Part shown: positions 23,501 through 33,329 of the stretch, piece after piece
Numbering within the stretch: position 1 is the first letter of the stretch
Layout: each line of letters opens with the position of its first letter
Assembly: GCF_036711975.1 (NCBI RefSeq)
Contig: NC_091968.1
Span: 25,715,001-25,779,000 of the forward strand
Length of the DNA stretch: 64,000 bases
Origin: Onthophagus taurus
Taxonomy: Eukaryota; Arthropoda; Insecta; Coleoptera; Scarabaeidae
Reading direction: 5' to 3'
The notes under the pieces: model-generated
Database searches by the model: none
The model's input: only the letters and a program-made list of their open reading frames with translations
Told to the model about the DNA's origin: nothing
Made by a program: the position numbers and the translations under genes

Positions 23501-26330
23501 TGTATTTTTTATTAAAAAAACCTTTAAAATGAGTCCAAACACGATGCAGTTATCTCAAAAAACAAAAAAGTTAGAATAAAAAACATTAAACCCGAAGTTA
23601 GCAACAATGAAAATAGCAATTTAATTTTTAAATATTAATACCAACCTTAATTTTTGTTTTTTTTATTATATTTTTGTTCTTGTGACAAATATTAAGATAT
23701 ATTATAAAAATTAAGAATATGTCAAAATGACGTCGACATTTCAAACCGGAAGTTGTTCATATCTCGAGTAATGTTAGAATTAAACGTATCATGTTTGGAT
23801 TCATTTTAAAAGATTTTTCACGACTATTACAAATATGTCAAAATTGACATTGACATTCTTAACCGGAAGTTGGCCATAACTTCATTAATATTGAAGATAA
23901 ATATGTCGTGTTTGTACTCATTTTAAATGATTTTTAACAAAGATTACAAATACGTCAAAATGGAGGTTGACATTTTAAACCTGAAGTTAGTTATCATATA
24001 ATGGACAAATTCATGGTCTTTTTTTATTATATTTTTGTTTCTGTGACAAATATTAAGACATTTTATAAAAATTAAGAATATGTCAAAATGACATTGACAT
24101 TTCAAATCGGGAGTTGCTTATATCTCGAGTAATATCGGAATTAAACGTATCATGTTGGGACTCATTTTAAAGGATTTTTCACGACGATTACAAATGTCAA
24201 AATTGACGTTGACATTCTTAACCGGAAGTTGACCATAACTTCATTAATATTGAAGATAAATATGTCGTGTTTGTACTCATTTTAAAGGATTTTTAACGAA
24301 GATTACAAATATGTCAAAATTGAGGTTGATATTTTAAACCTGAAGTTAGTTATCATATAATAGACAAATGGACAACTTCATGGTGTTATTTCATGATGTA
24401 TTCTTTATTAAAAAAAAACTTTAAAATGAATCTTTTTATTTTTAACGTGTTTTTTTGGGACATTTCACATAGATTAAAGCCACGTGATGATTCTTGAATT
24501 TTTCTAGCGATTTTTCTTCGCTATTTTTTTGAATTTGCATCAATTCTTTTCTATTGAAAATTTCTGTTCAAAATATACAATGGAAATAAAACTATTTTTA
24601 GTGCATAAAATTCTTTAAAATTTTGACATTTGCAAGTTTTTAGTGCATACTCTTTCCTGATATATATCTTGAAACGCGAAATGAAAATATGAATTCTGAA
24701 AATACAACTTGAAACATTAATGGTGCAAAATATATGTAATTAATCTGTATTATCGCCTATGCAATATCAAACCAGAATCGGGCCTCTGTAAGTGCAGGAG
24801 CTTGAGACGCGTGCCTCAAGCGCCTACTGGTTAATCCAGCCACAATATTATCACAATATATGATTACACTGTTCATCCCATTGGTGCGTTTTTGCACCAA
24901 TTTTAGTATAAATATTTGTTAGATTAAACTTCATACTAAAGTTGGTATTTGATAGTATTATGTTGTATTACTATTATTATTTATTTATATTTTTGTGTTG
25001 TTGTTCGTTTATTTTACCAGTGGTGCATTTTTGCACCATCTCATATCTCATAAAACAATTTTTTTCAAACACCTGTGTACATTTTTATTCTTTTCATTAC
25101 ATCTTATCTCAAGGAAAATTAAAAAAACCGATTTTTTTTAATATAAACCTATAATATAAAGATATGTGATCTTTTTTAACAAAAGAAAATGAAATATTAA
25201 GAAACTTGTTTGTAAAATGGATAGGATAAGGGATGTTAATCTATTTGTAGAGTCTCTGAAGGTGGCTAAGGACCGATACTAGTTAGACTTAAATTCTATA
25301 TAAAATAAAAACCAGTTTAAAAGAACAAAATCAAACTCTAGATAATTTTCTTCAAAAATTTTTACACAAAACATCATTTTGACTCTAGTATTTGTGATTA
25401 AATTTATGCCACCACTTACAGAAACACCCTGTATAATAGTAAAACGACATCAGTGTTGTGTCATAAAAATAGATAGGCACCAAACAATTTTGAACAGTTT
25501 GAACCTGTCTATTCTGAGAAGTCATATTTTTAGAGAGATGAAAACGAAAATACCGTTTTTCTCAACAATGTTCAGTGATGCATAATACGGTTCATTTAAT
25601 AAGTTTATTTACCTGACAATGACCACACCAAGGGGCGTAAAACTTAATAAAATGCTTCCCAGATTCGATGTGTTTATCAAAAGAGTCTTCTGTGAGTTCA
25701 ACAAGTCCTTTAAGTGGTTGTGGAATGTCTAAGATTTCATTATCGGCGCTATCCTGTTAATTAAACAAATAAAAAGTCATAAAATTTATGATTCTTAATC
25801 AGAATAACCTAAAAACGACCTTTTTTTCAATTTTTATCTCGATTTTATCTTATTTATTTTTAAAAAATTTTAAAAATTACCGTTCCTAATTGCTCATTAA
25901 TAAATGCAGATAAAGAAGGTAAATCTCTCGTCCCTCTAAACTTAACAGCCTCACTTTCGCCAACTTTGAAGAACTTTAATGTGGGATAACCTGTGACGTC
26001 TTGACTAGAACAAACTTGACTGTCCACGGTACAATCAACCTTAGCAATACGGACATTACTATCTTCTTCGTTTAACATTTCAGCGAGTTGTTCCCAAGTG
26101 GGTGCTAATCGCTTACAATGACCGCACCTCAAGAAAAAAATGATTTTATACAAGTAATTATTTCGTTTTTATATTTACCATGGGGCGTAAAACATAACGA
26201 AATGATTTTTCTTAACAATTTCATCTTCGAAATTATCTTTGTTGTATTGAACCGTGTAAACATCTTCTTCGTGAGCTAAAATGAGTTGAAACACCACGAA
26301 AAGTGATGATAAGAAAAATAACTTCTTCAT
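20596..26330 (-). CDS. TXNDC5: Three-thioredoxin-domain ER disulfide isomerase (TXNDC5 / pretaporter type)
   Basis: ER-lumen protein disulfide isomerase that oxidises and reshuffles disulfides; the Drosophila relative pretaporter also acts in clearance of apoptotic cells. Six exons (26330-26179, 26127-25881, 25753-25613, 21324-21169, 21105-20912, 20857-20596) give 383 residues. A signal peptide covers about 1-19. Three thioredoxin domains each carry an active-site CGHC, at 52-55, 176-179 and 298-301. The C-terminus is HDEL (380-383), an ER-retrieval signal. Domain order and spacing match TXNDC5. Introns interrupt the Trp codon just before CGHC in domains 1 and 3 at the same phase. Intron 3 is 4.3 kb, almost all one repeat element. 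It is divergent from PDCD2L. Confidence 0.95.
21560..22181 (-). pseudogene. Decayed LINE reverse-transcriptase fragment
   Basis: On the minus strand, broken frames keep typical jockey/CR1-like text: LFNIYVNDIFDVV at 22181 leftward, SRLQSDLNKLHAF then CLNNRLSLNLSKCNIISFSR, and RRFNPQYLSYKSRIERIQSK further left. Several frameshifts and stops separate them. The clade is not certain. Confidence 0.65.
22205..24430. repeat. Long CCGGAAGT satellite array
   Basis: The largest array in the window: about three successive blocks of roughly 500 bp, each made of 110-120 bp degenerate units plus a shared spacer (AAACATTAAACCCGAAGTTA ... AATATTAATACCAACC). Blocks start near 22480, 22990 and 23510 and are near-identical, so the amplification is recent. 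Confidence 0.85.
24881..25038. repeat. Pair of short perfect hairpins
   Basis: TTGGTGCGTTTTTGCACCAA at 24881-24900 and TGGTGCATTTTTGCACCA at 25021-25038 share stem and loop design, 120 bp apart. Another hairpin, GCTTGAG...CTCAAGC, lies near 24800. They sit within the TXNDC5-like intron. Confidence 0.6.
25340..25440 (-). mobile_element. Mariner element end, solo copy
   Basis: Reverse complement of 1670-1780: TTACAGAAACACCCTG-TA with the inner text AAAATTTTTACACAAAACATC. The rest of the element is missing. Confidence 0.55.
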
Positions 26331-27025
26331 TTTCTTATTAGGTACAAAACTGAACTACGTGGACCTTTTTACTTCATGTGTAAATGAAAAAAAGTGTATC
26401 TTATCTTCGCTTTTATCTTATAAGAAGTTTATAAATTTCAGAGTACACAATTATTTGACAGTTTAATAAGACTCTCAAGTTGTGCCAACTTAAAATATGA
26501 TTTTATTGTTTAAATTAATTTTTTTTGTTTATTTTAAATTAATTTTTATTTAAATTTATTGTATTTGAACAAAACGAGATTATGATTTATTTATGATCGT
26601 AAAAATGTTATAATTATAAACGCGAAATTGTTAAAGCGAGTTGGTGTAAATTAAAAAATCCCTAAAAGTTAAATGACTTGAAAATTCCTAAGAAAATAAC
26701 TAAAAAATTCCAAACTAAATTTAAATTTAACGACCTTTGTCGCATATTTCTTATAATAATCCAGAAAAACAACTTATTTTCAGCCTATATTAATTAGTTA
26801 CTAAAATTCTTTATTTATTTATATTTTTATATAGTGACATTGTTAAACATAACCTAAAAGGTTAATGGGGCCACGAAAATCATTTTTTTGATACTTTTTT
26901 ATCGAGTTCTTTGTATTTTAATTTAAAAATCAATATAACAACATGCGCACACGTGTTACGTTTAACATTGCGCACACGTTTCATGTGTTGTGCGTGTTGT
27001 CTAATTACAAAGAACACCGAAAATA
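26331..27025. promoter_or_regulatory. Divergent promoter region, TXNDC5-like gene and PDCD2L
   Basis: 695 bp between start codons. Near 26945 there are two ACACGTG/ACACGTT words close together (GCGCACACGTGTTACG and GCGCACACGTTTC), including one CACGTG E-box. Functional relevance is not known. No dispersed repeat is seen. Confidence 0.45.
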
Positions 27026-30000
27026 ATGGCACAAAGAAACGTGCCTGTATTTTTGGGTTATGAGGATGAAATCATCAATGAAAAATATAAAGATAGCGTT
27101 AATTTCACCATCAATAAAATCGGTGGAACCCCCGTAAGTTTATTAAACCTTAACAAACCCAACACATACAATTCTTTGTGTTTTTGTCTTATTTTTTTAG
27201 GATTTTCCATCTAATATAACGGTATCAACCCCGTTTTGTGGACTTTGCAAACTTCCCCAACCTTTAATAATACAGATTTATGCCCCCTTAGAAAATGACA
27301 CGAATCATCGGACGCTTTATGTGTTCGCCTGCATAAATCCATCGTGTTGGAATCAAAACGAAAGGTTAATCTTTAATAAAAGTCAATAATAACATTTAGT
27401 TTGTAAAAATTTTAGTTGGTGTTGTTTGAGGGCGCAAACAACGGAAGGAAAAAACGCTGAGACTTTTACAAAGCAATTAAATCCCGTTTCGGATTGGTGT
27501 CAAGATGCTGATAATTGGGACGACGAATGTAACGCTAATTTAGGCGAAGAAAACGGAAATTTAATAGGGGCAAAAGCATCTGATGAAGATGAGGACGAAA
27601 GTTTTAGTTATGAAGATGATCATTTAGGATTCGGTGGATTAACTATTGATGATCGAAATGCTAATTTTGGATTATCAGAAGCGCAAGGTACGATTAATTT
27701 AATAAGTTTCATTAAAAATATTACATAAAAAAGTTTGGGTTTAATAACATAACCTCAAATTTTATTTGATTAAAAAAAATCACTTCATTATATGAATTAT
27801 TAAAGGTAATTTTGGAATTTGAGTTCAATTAACGCCAATAATTAATATTTAATAATTAAAATTAATTAAATAAAATATTTTAAATCGACATATTGATTAT
27901 AATGAATATAGCTACATAACCTGGAACGTCATTGAAACGTTTTTTTCACTCAAAATTCCAATAAAAAATGATTAACGATGGATATATTCGCTTTAGAGGG
28001 TACTAAAATTTAAATTACAATTAGGGGGTCACGTTTTTATCACATTTTTATTACTCATTCAAAGTCGATAAGGTTTTGACGTTTGCGCGATGTTCATAGT
28101 AGTCCTAACCTCAAACCCGATAACATAACCCGAAATTTAATTTGATTAAAAAAAATCACTTCGTTATATGAATTATTAAAGGTAATTTTAGAATTTGAGC
28201 TCAATTTACGCCAATAATTAATAATTAAAATTAATTAAATGAAATATTTTAAATTGACATATTGGTTACAATGAATATAGCAAAAAACGTCATTGAAAGA
28301 TTTTTCTTCACTCAAAATTCCAACAAAAAATGATTAACGATGGATATATTCGCTTTAGAAGGTAATAAAATTTAAATTTACAATTAGGGGCACGTTTTTA
28401 TCACATTATTATTACTCATTCAAAAATTTCAAAATCGATAAGGTTTTGACGTTTGCGCGATGTTCATAGCAGTTCTAACCTCAAACCCGATAACAACCCC
28501 AAATTTAATTTGATTAAAAAAAATCACTTCATTTTATGAATTATTAAAGGTAATTTTAGAATTTGATCTCAATTTACGCCAATAATTAATAATTAAAATT
28601 AAATAAAATATTTTAAATTGGCGTATTGATTACAATGAATATAGCAACGTAACCTCGAAACGTCATTGAAACATTTTTCTTCACTCAAAATTCCAACAAA
28701 AAAATGGTTAACGATGGATATATTCGTTTTGGAAGGTACTAAAATTTAAATTCCAATTAGGGGTCACGTTTTTATCACTATTACTCATTCAAAATCGATA
28801 AGGCTTTGACGTTTGCGCGATACTCATAGTAGTCCTAACCTCAAACTCGATAACGTGACCCCACGATATTAATAACAATCCTAATGTGAGTGTTATTAAA
28901 TCGTTTACGAAAGAAATGACTACGACAGCGCAAGTAACCCCCACGTCCGATAAAAAAAGTATAAAAAATCAAATATTAAATCACATCCGATACGAACACT
29001 TAGTGGCTGGTCTCTCTGGTGGTTTAGTTTCGACTCTGATCCTCCACCCTTTGGACGTAATTAAGATTCGTTTCGCCGTACACGATGGTAGAAGTGGAGC
29101 TACGCCAAAATATACGGGAATTGCAAATGCTTTTGTTACGATTTATCGACAAGAAGGTGTAAAAGGGCTTTATCGGGGTGTTACTCCGAATTGTTGGGGA
29201 GCTGGTTCTTCTTGGGGGTTATATTTCTTGTTTTATAACTCGTTAAAGGTGTTTATACAAAAAGGAAATATTCAACAACCTTTAAGTCCTACACAACATC
29301 TTTTAGCTGCCTCACAAGCAGGTGCTTTTACATTATTGTTTACAAACCCCCTTTGGGTGGTTAAAACGAGATTGTGCCTCCAATACGGCTTTTTGGAACC
29401 CAATAAAGAGATGTATAAAGGAATGATGGATGCTTTAACAAAAATTTATAGTAAAGAAGGAGTAAGAGGTTATTATAAAGGATTTTTGCCTGGATTATTT
29501 GGAGTTTCGCATGGAGCTATACAGTTTATGGTTTATGAAGAGATGAAAAATAAATATAACTTTTATCAAGGGACAAGTATAACAACTAAATTAACATCGT
29601 TTGAGTATTTAACATGTGCTGCTGTTTCGAAGTTAGTTGCTGCAGCTACTACTTATCCATATCAAGTTATTAGAGCTCGATTACAAAATCAGCATTATTC
29701 CTATGATGGCGCGACGGATTGTATTGTTAAAACTTGGTCTTTTGAAGGGTGGAGAGGATTTTATAAAGGACTTGGAACGAATTTATTAAGAGTTACCCCA
29801 GCTACAATGATTACCTTTTTAACCTACGAAAATGTTGTTCATTTTCTTATGAAAAAACGGGTAGAGGAAGGTTGATTAATTATTTTGTGATAAATAGATG
29901 AATTTATTTAAGTTTTAATTATGTAATAAACTGGTTTTTATTGTAGACAATTTTTTTTTATCAATAGAACTAACGTTGAAACGTCAATGTGACACAAATT

Positions 30001-33000
30001 CAATGTTACCAACTTCACAACAATTTGTCAAAATTTATGACAATTTTATGAAACGTCATGTTCTTTTTACGAAAATTAATAATTTTATGCTTAAATCATT
30101 GGAAAAAAGGAAGTTGTTTACGTTTTTTTTAATGTCAATGTTTTTTGAAATTTTGACGTTTCAAATAATTATTATTAGCCTGTCAAGTTGATTACTCGTG
30201 AATAATTATTATTCACCGTTATTATTCACTCGGTGAAAAATGACTACCCTTTAAAACTCATTTTTTTAAATAAATTTTTGAATAAAATTAAACGTCAATG
30301 TGACATAAATTCAATATAACCAACTTCACAACAATCTGTCAAAATTAAATGTCAATTTTAGGAAACGTCATGTTTTTTTTACGAAAATTAATTTACGCTT
30401 AAATCATACGAAAACAGTTATTTTTGATACAAGATAATGAAATGACACTTTTGCATTCGAGAACGAAATTCTGTCGTGTATCAAACAACATTTTTTCGAA
30501 AACTGCGTGTTCTAAAGTTTATAAATTAATAAAACGACCAAATTGTGTATAATGACATTTAGAATTCATTTAATGTTATGTCAAAAACTTAACGTCACAT
30601 CGACTTAACCTCACATATTGAACAAATGTACTGTTATAAATTTACATTTAAACATGAAATGAAGTGATAAAACAATTAAATGTTGATTATTTTGTGTTTA
30701 TAACTTGTTCATAATAATAAATTAACAATTAATAGTATCAAATTCCTTGATTGTCGTAGCTGGACGAGCTGTACGTAATGTGACACAAATTCAATGTTAC
30801 CAACTGTAACCAACGTCACAATTTGTCAAAATTAAATGTCAATTTTATGAAACGTCATGTTTTTTTGCGAAAATTAATTAATTTATGCTTAAAACTAATA
30901 ATAATAAATAAATATGTCACATTGACATTTGTTTGAAAATTCGTTATTCAAAAAGTCAAGTAATAAAATTAAAATAAAGTGAACACAAGAAAAAAAGCGC
31001 AACTTATCGGGTCAATAACGTGTGGCATACTGCTTTGTTAAATTCTACGGCAGAAGTATGGAACAATTGTATAACTTGTGTTGAAAATTTAATAGAAAAA
31101 GACTGGCATACTCATGCGGGTAATACTTTAAAGATTTTCCTCCATTTACCATAAACCTCGAAGAGTGTGAATCAGAAGGTAATAAAGATGAATACAGTGA
31201 TAAAGACTATGAATAAAAAATGTTTTGGGCTGTTTATTTACCATTTGTTTTGTTCTATTTCATTAAAATAACTTAAATTTTTTTTTATTAATTTTATTAG
31301 CATTTTAACCTTAACTATTTAGTTACTGAAAATATTACTAAAAATCAGGAAAACAACATAAATTTTATAAGGGTCCCTAGATAATACCAACAGAAACCCT
31401 AAAAAATGTATATTGACAAGAAAAAAACTTTCAGTTGTTAATGTCAACTTTAATTTTATTATTTTTTTTATTAATTTTGACATATTTGTCAACTTCATAA
31501 AAAATCCTTTAAAATGAGTCCAAACTCGACACATTTAACTTTGATATTAATGGAGATACAATCACTTCCGGTTTGAAACGTCAACGTCAATTTTGACATA
31601 TTTGTCATCTTCATTAAAAAACCTTTAAAATGAGTCCAAAGATGACGCACTTATCTCAAAAAACAAAAAAGATAGAATAAAAAACATTAAACCCGAAGTT
31701 AGCAACAATGAAGATAGCAATTTAATTTTTAAATATTAATACCAACCTTAATTTTGATTTTTTTTAATTATATTTTTGTTATTGTGACAAATATTAAGAC
31801 ATTTTATAAAAATTAAGAATATGTCAAAATGACATTTCAAACCGGAAGTTGCTTATACCTCGAGTAATATTGGAATTAAACGTATCATGTTTGGACTCAT
31901 TTTAAAGGATTTTTCACGACGATTACAAATATGTCAAAATTGACGTTGACATTCTTAACCGGAAGTTGACCATAACTTCATTAATATTGAAGATAAATAT
32001 ATCGTGTTTGTACTCATTTTAAAGGATTTTTAATGAAGATTACAAATATGTCAAAATTGAGGTTGACATTTTAAACCTGAAGTTAGTTATCATATAATAC
32101 AAGTTTTATAACTGAAGTAAATGTGTATGTGTTTGTATGTAAATGAAATCTTTTGTTAAAAAAGAGTGTTCTTAAATTTTAAGTCTTAGTTTCATTTTAC
32201 AATTTCTTTTTAAACTTTAATTTTGTAAATTAGTAACTAATAATCTGATTTCGACTTTGATATGTGATCTTTTTTAACAATATTTGTCTATTTCTGTCTA
32301 TTCTGAGAAGTCATTGTTCATTTGTCGCTTAGTCGAGTGATGCATAACGCTGTCTATTTATTTTAAACAAAAACGAAACAATTAAAAAAATACTTTTTTT
32401 TAATAGGAGGTGCTGTTGGTAAATTAAATTCCCCAACAGCAACTGCAGAAATAGAAGGAAACGAAGGTGAAGTAATCAGCGTCGATACTCCAACACAACC
32501 AAAAAACGATTTATTACTTCTCTTGCAAGAACACGAACCTCTACCAAAAGAATTACAACAAAAATCGACTTTAATACAATTTCAACCATACTTTATGAGC
32601 GTTTATGAAGAAAATAAAACATCAAATGGTTCTGATCACCACATTCGCGAACTTTTACAAGAATATCAAAGGCACAATGATGTAGCCGATTTAAACTTTA
32701 TAAGCGAAGAACCATCAAGAACCAATTCGGAGGATAACGCAACGATTGAGAAGTACGAAGAAGATGATCCGATTCACGGTGACAAAATGTTTCATTATTT
32801 TTCGAACAAAGTTCAAGAAAATCCCGGCCAATTATTAAGATATTCCAGAGAAAGTTTAAAACCACTACTTTTGTGTCAACTACAAGATATTCCAAGAAAC
32901 TGCTCGCATTGCCAGGGCGAATTGGTTTTTGAATTTCAAATTTTGCCAACGCTTATACCAAAATTGCATTTAATTACGGATGTTGCCGGGTTTGCTACTC

Positions 33001-33104
33001 GATTGGAATTTGGCAACGTGCTCGTTTTTACTTGCAAAAGGAGCTGTTGGGGAAATGATGGGATACGAGTTGAGAATGTAGTCGTACAACGAGAAATATT
33101 TTAA
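27026..33104 (+). CDS. PDCD2L: PDCD2-like protein (PDCD2L / trus), 40S assembly factor
   Basis: Cytoplasmic protein of the PDCD2 family; family members chaperone ribosomal protein uS5 and help 40S export and maturation. Four exons (27026-27133, 27201-27364, 27416-27687, 32407-33104) give 413 residues. The N-terminus [10 protein letters not shown] and zinc-binding cysteines in CGLCKLPQP and ACINPSCW are typical. The acidic middle is followed by the PDCD2_C domain ([35 protein letters not shown]). Intron 3 (4.7 kb) contains the complete SLC25A32 gene on the same strand plus repeats. Splicing must skip an internal gene with its own polyadenylation signal at 29925. Confidence 0.94.
27734..28840 (+). 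repeat. Three tandem 370-bp units upstream of SLC25A32
   Basis: Units begin near 27734, 28106 and 28476; spacings are 376 and 368 bp. Shared words include GATTAAAAAAAATCACTTC, GATTAACGATGGATATATTC and TTTGACGTTTGCGCGAT. The last unit ends about 75 bp before the SLC25A32 start codon. Confidence 0.85.
28884..28889 (+). promoter_or_regulatory. Minimal ATG-TGA start-stop element
   Basis: An ATG directly followed by TGA, 26 bp before the SLC25A32 start. If within the 5' UTR it is the shortest possible upstream reading frame. The transcription start is not known. Confidence 0.35.
28916..29875 (+). CDS. SLC25A32: Mitochondrial folate/FAD carrier, SLC25A32 type (nested, intronless)
   Basis: Inner mitochondrial membrane carrier for folate or FAD. 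A single exon of 319 residues from the first in-frame ATG; the frame extends upstream but only with GTG. Three carrier repeats are present: [10 protein letters not shown] (PxD at 45-47), [10 protein letters not shown] (145-153) and [10 protein letters not shown] (about 247-256). The Trp replacing Asp in the second repeat is a hallmark of the SLC25A32/FLX1 subfamily. [20 protein letters not shown] is also subfamily-typical. It lies wholly within PDCD2L intron 3, same strand, with AATAAA at 29925. Lack of introns suggests a retrocopy or intron loss; the frame is fully intact. Confidence 0.95.
   Translation: MTTTAQVTPTSDKKSIKNQILNHIRYEHLVAGLSGGLVSTLILHPLDVIKIRFAVHDGRSGATPKYTGIANAFVTIYRQEGVKGLYRGVTPNCWGAGSSWGLYFLFYNSLKVFIQKGNIQQPLSPTQHLLAASQAGAFTLLFTNPLWVVKTRLCLQYGFLEPNKEMYKGMMDALTKIYSKEGVRGYYKGFLPGLFGVSHGAIQFMVYEEMKNKYNFYQGTSITTKLTSFEYLTCAAVSKLVAAATTYPYQVIRARLQNQHYSYDGATDCIVKTWSFEGWRGFYKGLGTNLLRVTPATMITFLTYENVVHFLMKKRVEEG
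29975..30920. repeat. GTGACACAAATTC dispersed repeats, three copies
   Basis: Copies at about 29975-30150, 30290-30420 and 30770-30900 share CAATGTGACACAAATTCAAT, CAACTTCACAACAATTTGTC and GAAACGTCATG words with those in PWP2 intron 4. 30421-30770 between them shows no recognised feature. Confidence 0.7.
31008..31216 (+). pseudogene. Pogo/Tigger-like transposase C-terminal fragment
   Basis: [20 protein letters not shown] and [15 protein letters not shown] resemble the region after the DDE domain of pogo-type transposases. One frameshift later, [20 protein letters not shown] ends in an acidic tail and TAA at 31214. No upstream catalytic domain remains. The family call is from pattern only. Confidence 0.4.
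31430..32356. repeat. CCGGAAGT satellite copy and TIR-family end (PDCD2L intron)
   Basis: 31430-32095 is one satellite block. After about 170 bp it is followed by the family end text TCATTTGTCGCTTAGTCGAG and GTGATGCATAACGCTGTC ending near 32356, about 50 bp before PDCD2L exon 4. Confidence 0.65.
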
Positions 33105-33329
33105 ATTAATTTGATTTAATAGAAATTAATCAATATTCACCATCCTTTAAATGTAATAGAGTAAGAAGAAGCACTTTTTTATTGTTATTTAATTTTATTA
33201 ATTATATTTAAGTAGATATTTAATAAAATAAAAATTAAACTAATTTTTGACATTTTAAAGTTTTTAGCGCCATCTATCCAAAAAATCATCTCACTAATGT
33301 ATTATATTATTAACAGGTTATATTTAAAC

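Larger units (their letters stand above)
21361..25594 (-). mobile_element. 4.2-kb TIR element filling intron 3 of the TXNDC5-like gene
   Basis: The left end AGACCGCGTTATACATCAC and right end AGTGATGCATAATACGGTTCA are inverted relatives of the ends at 59366 and 62996. Orientation is opposite to that copy. It carries a LINE fossil, a satellite array and a mariner end inside. Removing it leaves 54 bp of intron, the size of the short introns nearby. Confidence 0.6.

Noticed and set aside
24780-24850. Possible tRNA or small structured RNA
   Set aside because: It has a hairpin (GCTTGAG...CTCAAGC) but no cloverleaf, and A and B boxes are absent.
28886-28915. Upstream extension of the SLC25A32 frame starting at 28886
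   Set aside because: That position reads GTG, not ATG; the nearby ATG at 28884 is followed by TGA. The first usable start is 28916.
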